A stretch of 64,000 nt of DNA, from the NCBI GenBank assembly GCA_025462835.1, contig JAOAPH010000035.1:1-64000 (forward strand), given 5' to 3'. A program made the position numbers and the translations under genes. This DNA is from Candidatus Angelobacter sp. Its GTDB lineage: Bacteria > Acidobacteriota > Terriglobia > Terriglobales > Acidobacteriaceae. The notes under the pieces were generated by a model. That model had not been told where the DNA came from and searched no databases. It saw only the letters and a program-made list of their open reading frames with translations. Shown one piece after another: positions 19,301 to 28,100 of the stretch. Position 1 is the first letter of the stretch. Every line of letters begins with the position of its first letter.

Positions 19301-20540
19301 AGTTGTATGCGCTTTTGTTCTTGTCATTGGCGGCGAGGATGGAGGCAGGATTAAATTTGGCATTGCCGCAATTGGCCGAACCGAATGCGCCGACGGCTGA
19401 TTTTCCGTCCAACGGGTTTGTGCAAAATTTGGGGAAGAGTTGATTCGTTGCCGATGTTGCACTGGCAAGGTCCGTAGCAGTATTTACATATTGGTTATAG
19501 CTTGTGGGCGTTCCGGCATTAGCAGAGGGAGGGCCAAACGATTTGCCTATGTCTGATGAGCTCGCGCATCCCGCCGTCGCCGAGTTAACCGATGCAGCAG
19601 TACAAGTGGCTAATGTAAAAGTCTTCACGGGTGAAGAAGTCAGCGATCCCGCGAATGCCGCTGCCTTATCGAATCCGCTACCTTTATATATCGAAAGAGG
19701 GCCATCGGCGTTCAGAGCATCATTGGCAAAATATCCGAAGACCGCACCGTGAAGCTGGTTGGTTCCGCGCCGGGTGACCACGCTGACTACACCGCCAGAA
19801 CCGCGGCCGTATTCGGCGTTCGCAGTCGACGAAGTGACGCGGAACTCCTGAATAGCGTCATTCACCTGAAATGGGATCGCCTGGTTGGTGCTGGAGGCGA
19901 CGTTATCCGAGCCGTCCAAGAGGAAGTTGTTGGATGTAGGCCTTTGTCCGGAAATGCTGAAGCTTGCGCCGGTGAGTGCGGATCCTGCTTCCACGTCATG
20001 CGCGTTGGGAGAGAGCAACCCTAAGACCAGGAAATTTCTGTTGTAGAGCGGCAGGGTGCGCAACTGGTCACCGGTAATGACGCCGCCTATGCTGGTGCTC
20101 GTCGTTTCATTGCGGACTATAGGAGCGTTTTGCGGAGTGGGAAGCGCTGCCGCAGCGGGCGTTATTCCGGGCGCTGTACCTTCTGCGCCAGCGATTGCAA
20201 TGGGAGCTTCACGAAGTGGCGGCAGGATCGAGCGCTCGTCGCCGACGTTGACCGAAATGCCGGGACGTTTGTCGAGTTCGGCGCCTTCCTTACTAGCAGT
20301 TACGATGTAGCCGTCCGCCGGTGGCACTTCGGGGATGGCATAGGAGCCATCCGCAGCGGTCGTAGCGATACGCGTAAAGCCCGTCCCTTTGTTTTCCAGC
20401 AGCACCGTGATCCCGGGCATGGGTTGGCCTTTGCCATCGTAGACAGTTCCCAAGACAACCGCGTTTTGAGCAAAAACGGCAGGTGCAAGAAAGAAGACGA
20501 AAGCGGCCAAGAGGACAAGCCGAAGTGGAATCCTGCTCAT
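16368..20540 (-). CDS. Oar-like TonB-dependent outer-membrane receptor
   Basis: A 1390-residue protein. The ATG at 20540 is chosen because AGGAGA lies about 8 bases upstream and it begins a signal peptide (LVLLAAFVFFLAPAVFAQ). An ATG 63 bp upstream would hide it. Residues 25-110 form a carboxypeptidase-regulatory-like beta sandwich (VLGTVYDGKGQPMPGITVLL), then a plug domain with LPLYNRNF and DGSDNVA motifs, and a long barrel. The C-terminus IRFSF ends in the Phe required for BAM assembly. It belongs to the acidobacterial Oar/TonB-receptor group thought to import large or glycan-like substrates; no SusD-like partner is present. A 6-bp hairpin sits in its leader. Confidence 0.88.
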   Translation of the reverse strand: MSRIPLRLVLLAAFVFFLAPAVFAQNAVVLGTVYDGKGQPMPGITVLLENKGTGFTRIATTAADGSYAIPEVPPADGYIVTASKEGAELDKRPGISVNVGDERSILPPLREAPIAIAGAEGTAPGITPAAAALPTPQNAPIVRNETTSTSIGGVITGDQLRTLPLYNRNFLVLGLLSPNAHDVEAGSALTGASFSISGQRPTSNNFLLDGSDNVASSTNQAIPFQVNDAIQEFRVTSSTANAEYGRGSGGVVSVVTRRGTNQLHGAVFGYFANDALNADGPLSIYKGSGFDKAAAFAGSLTSSPVKTFTLATCTAASVNSATAGCASSSDIGKSFGPPSANAGTPTSYNQYVNTATDLASATSATNQLFPKFCTNPLDGKSAVGAFGSANCGNAKFNPASILAANDKNKSAYNSLQFGANLGGAIIKDKLFAFGSYEGTRIDNPAPVFERVPTAFDKRALGATSDYTIANKILSLYPTSNVTGVPGVLEFFQGEAPNYTNVHNALIRMDYAKSENNNFNLRYAGQLLNQLHDDTLPESSTYAGNGAFRNAQNQNAAVTYTHSFSPKMINELRVGITQFRVTEKAQDANFNAKSLGLPNSAMPTIQLSGLDTQYSGAALGTPGAFGGWYDSFWATTPATPMLPSLDGLFPFARLGAPLGAPGVRRDTTWAASDGLTWSHGKHAFKFGYEFRYLQNKVDNGGFSRGTIASGNVGEFTSDSETCNTAIVTDQNGVSGPCKQAFFKPSFDYALNQQSDFTGLFNSQNYAGYAQDSWRATPSITINLGGRYEYFGVPKEVNDQIWNFDPTANGLVQQGTKTVFDPYGYTCGTGAVAGITPVFLGAVTKDHTVSPGWQCQSSNNGQIIKPDMSDFAGRAGIAWDVFGKTHKGRTVLRAGTGIFYDQLPVNFMSQLLFNRPTPLNTADPRYIYGQNFLTLDPTFFPNPIRPALNCQQCGFGNSTLSPATLNQTLQSAASPFALYARDTQHSSTPYTRQTSVTLQQQVNANLTMEVGYIGNAGRRLPVVVNKGFNNEWFCTASRVPVPGNATATQPTCDTFSYFPIFTMTDSANSSYHSLMVRGRAAQWHGARFNATYTWSKSLDNASSGNFPLVPTPLFTQAFGLQFFGLGNPFGFSLGKGGNILGKQAGNIGTNGTIASSDTFTQSVTTTGAAAINVTRYNQPQDPNNAATNERGPSDFNSSHRVVVDYSYDIPLFKESKWLGGWGLSGIFSAQTGQPFTIFSGPVFGELTQRVGLSGPVTLTGDPNSYISQTNLVLPAQVLDKTISPFAQCGYASSATLYAGTAGTPCTGTSGRNAFTGPAYITMDMAIQKAFKVFGEGRELSIRTEVFNLLNRANYYNPNSVISLDGFNLNPEFGQVKSAHDPRQIQFAIRFSF

Positions 20541-20577
20541 TGTGTTTCTCCTATCCACAGAACCGAAATACAACACG

Positions 20578-20593
20578 AGTGCGCGCACGCACT
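20578..20593. promoter_or_regulatory. Short hairpin in receptor 5' leader
   Basis: AGTGCG/CGCACT with a 4-base loop, 38 bp upstream of the ATG at 20540. It could affect mRNA stability or be an operator half-site pair. The rest of 20541-20757 (217 bp) shows no gene. Confidence 0.25.
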
Positions 20594-20757
20594 GGTGCCG
20601 CAAAACTGCTGCGTCTGCCTCGAGTGCACACAGGCGACCAATTTTTACCTAAATTTCGAGGGGAAACTAATACCACTTTCAGAGGTAAGTAGCTAGTACA
20701 AAAGCGACTTATTTGTTACTAGGGCTGATACCTTTGAAAGCAGGACCGCGAATCCTT

Positions 20758-22020
20758 TTATGAGGCTTCCTGGAAGGCCTTCATGATCTTTGGGGAAATA
20801 AACTTTTCCGGTGCCTTGAAGCCTTCCACTTCCTTCGCTGCCTTAAATTTCTTCCTGGCTTCGCGTTTCAGATTCTCGTCGGTTGCGCCAGCCAAGTAAT
20901 AGCGGGTGAGCATGCTGGCTCCAGCGTAGAAGTTTGCCAGACCCATCTTTTTACCTTGTCCTGTATAGATGTAATTGTTGAGCTGAGATTCAACATCATT
21001 GCCCTCATAAAAGAGAACAATTAGTCTCGAGAGCAATGGGTCGTCGTCGGTGGCGACAGCTTGCGCGGTATCTTTCGATTTCAACTCTGCCATTCCGTCT
21101 GTGGCTTCTTGGTTATGAGAATCCTGACCCAGAACTTCCTGGAAAAACCTGCGTGCTTTCTTGAAATCGCCCTTTGCGAGCGCCTTTTGGCCGTCCGAGA
21201 CATACCGGGCTACATCAATCTTGGGAACTTCCTTGGCTTTGACCGGAGCCGGATTGTTAACCGCAGCTGCGATGGGGGCAGACGAGTTAGCTTTGACGGC
21301 AAGCTGATTCATCTTGCCCACTTGGCCTAACGGATCGCCGGGACCGGAAGGGTTCAGTTTCACAGCCTCTGCATAAGCTGACGCAGCACCGGAAAAGTTA
21401 TTGTTTGCGGCATCTGCAGCAGCCTCTGCCATTTTGGCTTCATAATTGCGGATCTTTGTCAGATAGCCTTGTGCGTCTCCCTGATATTTTCCTGTTACGC
21501 CGCCCAGCGAACCTTTTGCGGACCCGAAATCGCCGCGATTGTAAGCATCAATTCCCTGATCAAGCTTGCCCTTCATCTGCGCGTCTTGATCGGCGTTGTT
21601 TTTCGCAGCGGCGTCGGCGGCGGCTTTGTCTTGCTTCAACTTTGCGATCTCAGCCAACTTTGCTTGCGCATCCGGAACTCGCGGACTTGGCGGTTTAACG
21701 TTGCGGAACTTGAATTCCGCTTGATCGTACTTACCTTCCTGCATCAACCCGACGCCTTCATTAAAATTAAGGTTAAATCGGTTGAGGGCTTTAGTAGCCT
21801 CCGCGGTATAGGTGTCGCACTTGGACTTAGAATCCTTATATCCAGCATCTTCAGAGGCGAGTTGGCAGAAAGCAGCTTTGGCCCCGAAGGTGTCGCCATT
21901 AGTTTCTGCGGCCGTGCCCTTGGCGTAGAGGTCATCCTTCTTGTCAGCGCGCGCGGCGGGCGCAGCGGCAAGAAACACTGCGATAAGCAGAGCGCTAGTT
22001 TGAGCTTTGTACAATTTCAT
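20758..22020 (-). CDS. Secreted TPR-like protein coupled to kinase
   Basis: A 420-residue protein with an N-terminal signal peptide (SALLIAVFLAAAPAARA). The mature part is helical with degenerate TPR units, recognisable by A-rich phrases such as DLYAKGTAAETNG, NEGVGLMQEGKYDQAEFKF, GIDAYNRGDFGSAKG and GQKALAKGDFKKARRFF, and a K/E/A-rich linker. ATG at 22020 is preferred to GTG at 22026. The start lies inside the last 26 bases of the kinase gene upstream, so translation is likely coupled and the two proteins should act together. The kinase's own C-terminal part also carries TPR-like repeats outside the membrane, so an extracytoplasmic complex of the pair is plausible (inference). Confidence 0.75.
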   Translation of the reverse strand: MKLYKAQTSALLIAVFLAAAPAARADKKDDLYAKGTAAETNGDTFGAKAAFCQLASEDAGYKDSKSKCDTYTAEATKALNRFNLNFNEGVGLMQEGKYDQAEFKFRNVKPPSPRVPDAQAKLAEIAKLKQDKAAADAAAKNNADQDAQMKGKLDQGIDAYNRGDFGSAKGSLGGVTGKYQGDAQGYLTKIRNYEAKMAEAAADAANNNFSGAASAYAEAVKLNPSGPGDPLGQVGKMNQLAVKANSSAPIAAAVNNPAPVKAKEVPKIDVARYVSDGQKALAKGDFKKARRFFQEVLGQDSHNQEATDGMAELKSKDTAQAVATDDDPLLSRLIVLFYEGNDVESQLNNYIYTGQGKKMGLANFYAGASMLTRYYLAGATDENLKREARKKFKAAKEVEGFKAPEKFISPKIMKAFQEAS

Positions 22021-24805
22021 CCGCACCCTTCTTATCCATAGCCTGTCCCAGAGTCACGCTTCCAGGCGCGCTTTTGCTGATCTGTATCACTTGCGTCATC
22101 GGCTTGCCATCGGTATCAGTCGCATTGACGGTGTAGTCGCCCGAAGGCAGCGGGATCCGCACCGGGGTTTCCTGATCCACTTGGTATGTATGTTTTCCAT
22201 CTTTTGAGACGATGTTGGTTATCTTCGCCCACGGCGTGGCATTGATCTCCACGTAGGAATCCAGCGGCAATGGAGCAGTCATGACCTTGTATCCGAAGAA
22301 GCCACCGACTACTAACGCGACAGCCAGAACTGCGCCGACGACCTGCTTCATCGGGAAAGGCTTGGATGGCGACACCATGGGCTGGACCATGGTTCGTTGC
22401 ACTGCGGGTGCTGGTGCAGCAGCGGCACCTGCTCCCGTGGAAGCCCCTGCGGACCCCTGAACGATGGTCTTGTTCATGTCCGCGTTGATGTGTTGTTGCG
22501 AGGTGCCGGCCTTGATCTCTCTTTGCAGCGCCTCGAATGCCTTTTGCACCGGCGGGGGCGCCGCGGGTACCAATGCGATGACCGTCTGCAATTTCAGGCT
22601 TGCCGCTGATCCCTGCCTCGCAAGTAATAGCGCCTTGGCGTCCTTGATGGCTTTCTCGACTGCTTCCTTGGCCTGGGTCGCACGCTGGGTCTCGACCTCT
22701 TTCAACAAGCCCTGGACTGGCGCTGATGTGGGATTTGCCTGGAGCAGATCTTTCGCCTTCGTCCAGGCGCCGGTGACATCGCCTTTCAGCATCAGCTTGC
22801 GGGCTTCGAGCACCGAATTCTCAATAGTGCCGAGGCGGTCCTGCTCGGCACGCGCCTTCAGCATGGCGTCATAAAAAGGAGTGGAGCGCAAATAAGATAC
22901 AGGTTGCGACTCTATCAGGGCAACCGCTTCATCCACCTTGCTTGATTTCAGAAGTTGCTGGGCCTCTGCGGCGCACGCGCTGGATTTTTTGCTGAGCTCT
23001 TCCCAACCGGTTTTCGCGTCACTCAAGAGCGACTTGAGTCCTTCGTCAGGAGCTGCCTTGATGGCGTGCTCGAGCAGCGCGACTGCAGGCTCAAAATTCT
23101 GATCGGCGATGAGTTGTTTGGCGTGGCCAGAGACTTTTGCGGAGTCGCCCAAACCCGCCGCCTGACGGATCTCCGGAGCATTCTTGGCGATGTCGGCGAG
23201 AACGGATTCATCGGGATATTTTTTGAGCGCCTCGTCAGTCTTCTGTTGAACGGCTTGCTTGCTTTCGCGATGGAGCGCCAGTTCAATGTCCACTGCAAGG
23301 CGATCGACGGCGATGCGGCGCATCTCCTGCTCGCGTGAGGCAGCCACCATGTTGCGCAGCGAACCGGATTGGGTCACTCCTGGCGTAAGCGACTCTGCCT
23401 TGCGAATCAGTTCGAGAGCAGCAGTAAAGTGTCGTGCGGAAACTTCCTTGCGGGCTTCATCCAAAAGCGCGGTAGTTTCTTTTTGCGATTGAAGTTTCTT
23501 GATCTCAGCGGCAATCGCATCGCGAGTGTTCTTCGCGTTGGTGTCTTTCGGATCGAGCGCAAGCGCGTCGTCGACGGTGTGCAGCGCGGCATCCAAGTCA
23601 CCGTCTTCGCGAAGGTGCTGCGCCTTGAGCAGCGTCTTCTCCAATTGGTCTTTGCGGGCCTTAGCTTGCATCACCAGCTTTTGGAGCTGCAGCAGTTCAG
23701 GGTTGTTCTTGTCGAGCTTCAAGGCCTGATCGGCGTAAGAAACTGCCTCGTCGAGCATCTTGTTGCCAAGAGCTTCTTCGGCACTAGCGCGCAGCTGTCG
23801 GATCTGCTCACCGCGCTGCTGCACAGAAAGAGCAGTCTGCACTTCCTTCATCAGCTCTTTGGCGGTGACGTGCTTCGTGTCAACCTTCAATACCTGCTGC
23901 AGCAGATCCTTGGCCTTGTTAAGTTCAGATTTCGAGAACGCCTGCTTGGCTTGTTCGACGTACTCCAAGACCATGTCCTTTTTCAAGGACTCCTGGATAC
24001 GGGCCAGATCGAAAGCAAAATCCTCTGCGGACGCATAGCGTTCTTCGCGGTCTTTGGTGAGCGCTTTAGTCAGGCACTCTTCCAATTCCGGCGGGAAATC
24101 CTGTAAGTGGTTCTTTAGAGGCGGCGGCACTTCATTCAGGATCTTCAGAATGACGGTGGGCGTCTCATTTCCATCGAACGGCAATGCCCCGGTGAGGAAC
24201 TCGTAGAACAAAACCCCCGCTGACCAAATGTCGGAACGGCCGTCAACGATGTGTCCGTTGAACTGTTCCGGAGACATGTAATTGATAGTCCCGACGATCT
24301 GACCGGTCTTGGTCATGGAATTGTCGGAGATGCGCGCGATGCCGAAGTCCACGATCTTCACGGTGCCGTCTTTCAGCAACATGATGTTTCCGGGCTTGAT
24401 GTCGCGATGTACGATCCCGTGCTCGTGCGCATATTGCAGCCCGCTCAAGATCTGGATCATGATCTCGGTCTTTTCAACGAGCGACATCCGCCGATGCGAA
24501 GTGACCAGGGCCTCCAGTGATTCGCCGGCGATGAACTCCATGGCCATGTACGGATTTCCGTCATGGGTGCCGAGCTCGTAGATGATGACGATATTGGGAT
24601 GCTGCAGTGTGCCCGCGGACTGGGCTTCGCGCTGGAAGCGCTTGAGAAGATCAGGATTTTCGGCAAAACCTCCGGTCATCATCTTGATGGCGACCGGACG
24701 TCCAATACCGGGATCTATTCCCTTGTAAACAACACCCATGCCGCCTTCACCGAGTTTGTCGGTGACATCGTACTTACCAATCTTCTGAATCACGTTCGAC
24801 GCCAT
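21995..24805 (-). CDS. Ser/Thr protein kinase with long TPR/coiled region and C-terminal PEGA-like domain
   Basis: A 936-residue PknB-type kinase. Glycine loop GEGGMG at 19-24, Lys41, HRD near 136, DFG in IVDFGIAR and YMSPEQ are all present, so it should be active. About 500 residues of helical, TPR-like sequence follow (for example SELNKAKDLLQQVLKVD and SYADQALKLDKNNPEL). A transmembrane helix near residue 845 (VVGAVLAVALVVGGFFGYKV) follows, then a 75-residue beta-rich tail (PLDSYVEINATPWAKI) that resembles PEGA domains. Unlike the other three kinases in the window, the membrane helix is near the C-terminus, so the TPR part is cytoplasmic and only the small tail is outside. It overlaps the secreted TPR gene by 26 bp. 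A palindrome at 24951 may control it. Confidence 0.9.
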   Translation of the reverse strand: MASNVIQKIGKYDVTDKLGEGGMGVVYKGIDPGIGRPVAIKMMTGGFAENPDLLKRFQREAQSAGTLQHPNIVIIYELGTHDGNPYMAMEFIAGESLEALVTSHRRMSLVEKTEIMIQILSGLQYAHEHGIVHRDIKPGNIMLLKDGTVKIVDFGIARISDNSMTKTGQIVGTINYMSPEQFNGHIVDGRSDIWSAGVLFYEFLTGALPFDGNETPTVILKILNEVPPPLKNHLQDFPPELEECLTKALTKDREERYASAEDFAFDLARIQESLKKDMVLEYVEQAKQAFSKSELNKAKDLLQQVLKVDTKHVTAKELMKEVQTALSVQQRGEQIRQLRASAEEALGNKMLDEAVSYADQALKLDKNNPELLQLQKLVMQAKARKDQLEKTLLKAQHLREDGDLDAALHTVDDALALDPKDTNAKNTRDAIAAEIKKLQSQKETTALLDEARKEVSARHFTAALELIRKAESLTPGVTQSGSLRNMVAASREQEMRRIAVDRLAVDIELALHRESKQAVQQKTDEALKKYPDESVLADIAKNAPEIRQAAGLGDSAKVSGHAKQLIADQNFEPAVALLEHAIKAAPDEGLKSLLSDAKTGWEELSKKSSACAAEAQQLLKSSKVDEAVALIESQPVSYLRSTPFYDAMLKARAEQDRLGTIENSVLEARKLMLKGDVTGAWTKAKDLLQANPTSAPVQGLLKEVETQRATQAKEAVEKAIKDAKALLLARQGSAASLKLQTVIALVPAAPPPVQKAFEALQREIKAGTSQQHINADMNKTIVQGSAGASTGAGAAAAPAPAVQRTMVQPMVSPSKPFPMKQVVGAVLAVALVVGGFFGYKVMTAPLPLDSYVEINATPWAKITNIVSKDGKHTYQVDQETPVRIPLPSGDYTVNATDTDGKPMTQVIQISKSAPGSVTLGQAMDKKGADEIVQSSN

Positions 24806-24950
24806 GAATGGGCTACCCTTGAAGCGCAGGTTTTAGACAATCTTCAAGCACCTGCGGTTTGATCGTCTTCCACTGCAAACGCCTACTACCTGGAATACAT
24901 TCTCATCGCCAAACGGGGGAGTTACGGGCGATGTCCCGGGGAATCTTAAC

Positions 24951-24977
24951 CAACAACTTAAAAGTTAAGTGTTGTTG
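24951..24977. promoter_or_regulatory. Imperfect palindrome upstream of kinase operon
   Basis: CAACAACTTAA and TTAAGTGTTGTTG face each other with a two-base insertion in the right arm, about 145 bp before the kinase ATG at 24805. It could be an operator. The core CAACTTA also occurs upstream of three TonB-receptor genes. Confidence 0.35.
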
Positions 24978-25133
24978 AAACACACACTTCAACGCCCACT
25001 CCGGTTAGTCGCAGAGAATCACCTGTTGTCATCCGGAGCAATGCGTGTTGAGTAAAGTACCACGAAAATGTGTGAGGCAAAAGAGCATTGTTCATTCTGG
25101 GACTAAGGCGATTTACCGTAATGCGTTGCCACG

Positions 25134-25162
25134 AAAAAAACCGCCGCTAGGGACAGCGGCGG
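25134..25162 (-). terminator. Rho-independent terminator of giant surface-protein gene
   Basis: On the minus strand, CCGCCGCT/AGCGGCGG is an 8-bp GC stem with a 6-base loop followed by seven T. It lies 19 bp past the stop codon of the giant gene and ends its transcript. Confidence 0.9.
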
Positions 25163-25181
25163 GTTGGAATATTCAAATCAT

Positions 25182-28100
25182 CTACTGAACAACTAGTGTC
25201 AACGAGGTTGCCGGTGTTGCGTTCGGGGTCGCGCCGTAATGTGCGGTTAGTCCGGTTGCAGAATTGACGGTCACCGTGTAAGTCCCCGCCGGTGTTCCCG
25301 CATTCTGTAATACCGGAGCGCCTCCGAAGCTGCCGCCTCCACCGCCACCACAGGATGCCTGGAAGGCGACCATCAGCAGCAGTAATCCAAACATCGCCCA
25401 AATCTTCAGCATCTTCTTCCTGCGCGACTTACCGGGCAGTAATAAGAGTCCGACTAAAGGCAGGCCGGAGAAACCAACCATAGTTGCCACCATCGGTGCA
25501 TCGCCACGGTTCATATTTCGCGGCGGTGCCGACATGGCAAAGACCTGACCTTGCGTCGAGCAAAGTACGGTTACCGACTGACCAGTCACCGGACCGGATA
25601 ACGTTGCCGGGCTCGCGCTGCAAGTGATCTGGCTCGCAGAAAGGCTCGGAGCGCCGGTAAATGACAGATTCAGCGGTGTAGTACCCGTGTAGTCAACCGT
25701 GAGGACATTGAATGTCCCCGTTTGTCCCTTATTCACGGTGACTGTGGCGGTACCCGCGGTGCTGGTGCCTGTCTGGGACAAAGGAACAGCGATCGGGCCC
25801 AGAACACCCGTTGCAGGATCGTTCGTCTGGTCGCTGACCGTCAGATGGAGCGTCTGAGCAGTTGTAGTTACTGAGACGTCCAGATTCTCGCCGTTCAGCA
25901 CGCTACCGTCTGGCGTCTTACAGCTTCCCGCTGCCGTGTATGGCGAAGTGCATGTGAACACCTTTACAGTGCCGTCAACGAATTGGCCGGTCCATGTGAA
26001 GGTGAGCACATCAGAGCAGGAGTTGGCGGCGCCATTAGCGGCGGTGCTGCCTTTAGGCGTAAAGCATCCCTGACCGATGTCATTATCAATAATGTTGCTG
26101 CTCAGGGTCACGCTGGTACCGGTCACGCCTTTTCCTGAACTCTGTTGGGATGGTGAAGCACTGGCAAGAATCGTTTGCCCCGGCTTCAATTGCGGCGGAG
26201 TGTTCTTAGGCTCTGAAACCGCGAAAGAATTAGCAGTTGACCCAGTCAACGAAGTCGTCAAGTTGTTATTGAAATTCCCGCAGACGATATTCGCTACCTG
26301 ATCCAATGAACTGGTTATGTCCGATCCCGTGTTTACAGAATAGAGACGCACACGCTCAGAGTTCAGGAAGGAAGTCCCGGTGTAATTGACGCATATCTTT
26401 AGTGGCGTGGTCGAGACGGCTGCCGAAGCCAAGTTGTAATAGGTCGTTGTCGGAACCAGAGTGCTCGCCAGTGAGCCATTGGCCGGCGTAGAGGTTACGG
26501 TAACGAACGAACTTCCCGAAATAGTCACGTTCGGGAAGAATATCGAAACATTGGTGTTGGGAATTCCGCTGATCGGATCCACCGGATTGACGGTTTGTGG
26601 TCCCGGGGGCGTGTTGTTCACGGTAATAGTGGATGCAGCAATTGCCGCCGCACTCAGAGTGTTGTTGCTGGTATCCGGATCCACCTCAACGTTCGTTACG
26701 TTTGTTGCCGTTGTCGAAGTCACGGTTGGCGAGTTGGAGATGGTGCCTGGTTTCGTTGGAGTCATCGAGAAAGTGAAGGACGAGGAAGCTCCGCTGGCGA
26801 TGGAACCGGCCAGCGTACACGTGACGGTCGCCTTGTCACTGCTCGCATTCAACAATGTGACTGCAGTGACAACACAACCCGCCGGAGCGGTGATGGACGT
26901 AACTGAATTGTTCGGCGAGATAGTCACTGCGTTCACGACTTGAACATTGGTCGCCGCCGAGCGTCCTGATGGTACATCGTTATTGTTCGTGACCTTGACA
27001 GTGAAAGCGGCAGAGTTTGCCGGGCCACCAGCTGCCGGGGTCAGCGCCGTAGGAGGCGCGGTTTGTGAAATCACCAGGTCTTCGGCGGCATCCGCAATGA
27101 TGGTAGGAGTGGAAGCTGTGTTGTTAGCGTGCGCGTTGTCGGTGATGTCATTGACCACATTGGTGCCGTTCGTGTATTGCGTGACCACGGCAGAGTTGGT
27201 CAGGGTGGTCTTTTGTCCGGCTGGAACCGCGGAAGGCGGCACATCGGTGACGATTGCAACGTGCGCGACTCCGCCTACTTGCAGAGACGACGCGCTGCAG
27301 GTTGCGGCGACGCAGGTGAAGCCGGTCCCGCCGGCGTCAGCAGCCGAGATCAGATTCACGCGAGCGTCAATCGTATCGGTCAAAGTGATTTGCGATCCGG
27401 CCGGATACGGCCCGTTGTTTGTGATCTGAACGTCATAGCTGACGCGATCGCCAACCAGCACATGCGAAGCAGTTCCGTTGCCGCTGATATTCGTATGCGC
27501 GCCGGGCTGCGGCACCGGAGTCGGCGTAATGGCGACTGAAAGGTCCGCTTGTCCGCGCAGATCTACCGGCCACGAATCTGCGTCCGGAGCAACGTTAGTT
27601 GTTTCACTCACATCGGGCGAACTGATAGTCACTGGATTGGAAATACCGAGCTTGTTCGCCACGAGTACGCTGAGCACCGGCCGAACAGTAAACGTGATCG
27701 GAACACTGGCGCCGACGTCCATCTTTCCCAGATCGCAATTGACGTTGGTGCCGATGCCGACCGCGCATGTGCCGCTCGTGGTGCTGCCTACCGTTGGCCA
27801 CGAAGCGGACACAAATTGAAGATCGCTTGCCGACGGCAACTGGTCTTGCACGCGGATGCCGGTGGCAACACTGGGGCCGCTATTGCTTGCAGTGATGATG
27901 TAATTAAATGTCGGTGTGACGCCCGGCGCGGGAGAAGTCACCGTGACCGGAACGGCCGGTCCGACGATTGCGACGCTGATATCAGAGTCTCGTTGGACTG
28001 TGATCTGGGCGGGGATATTGCTGTTGTTAGCAGGGTTGGTGTCTGTGTTACCGCTGGCGCTGACCGCGGGGTTGAAGGACAAGCTCACGGTCGGCGAACC

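Larger units (their letters stand above)
24806..25181. other. Intergenic region between kinase and giant surface-protein gene
   Basis: These 376 bp lie between the start of the minus-strand kinase gene and the end of the minus-strand giant gene. They contain a strong terminator (25134-25162) and an imperfect palindrome (24951-24977). I see no gene. Confidence 0.6.

Noticed and set aside
16368-20540. The TonB receptor as SusC of a polysaccharide locus
   Set aside because: No SusD-like lipoprotein and no glycoside hydrolases anywhere in the window.
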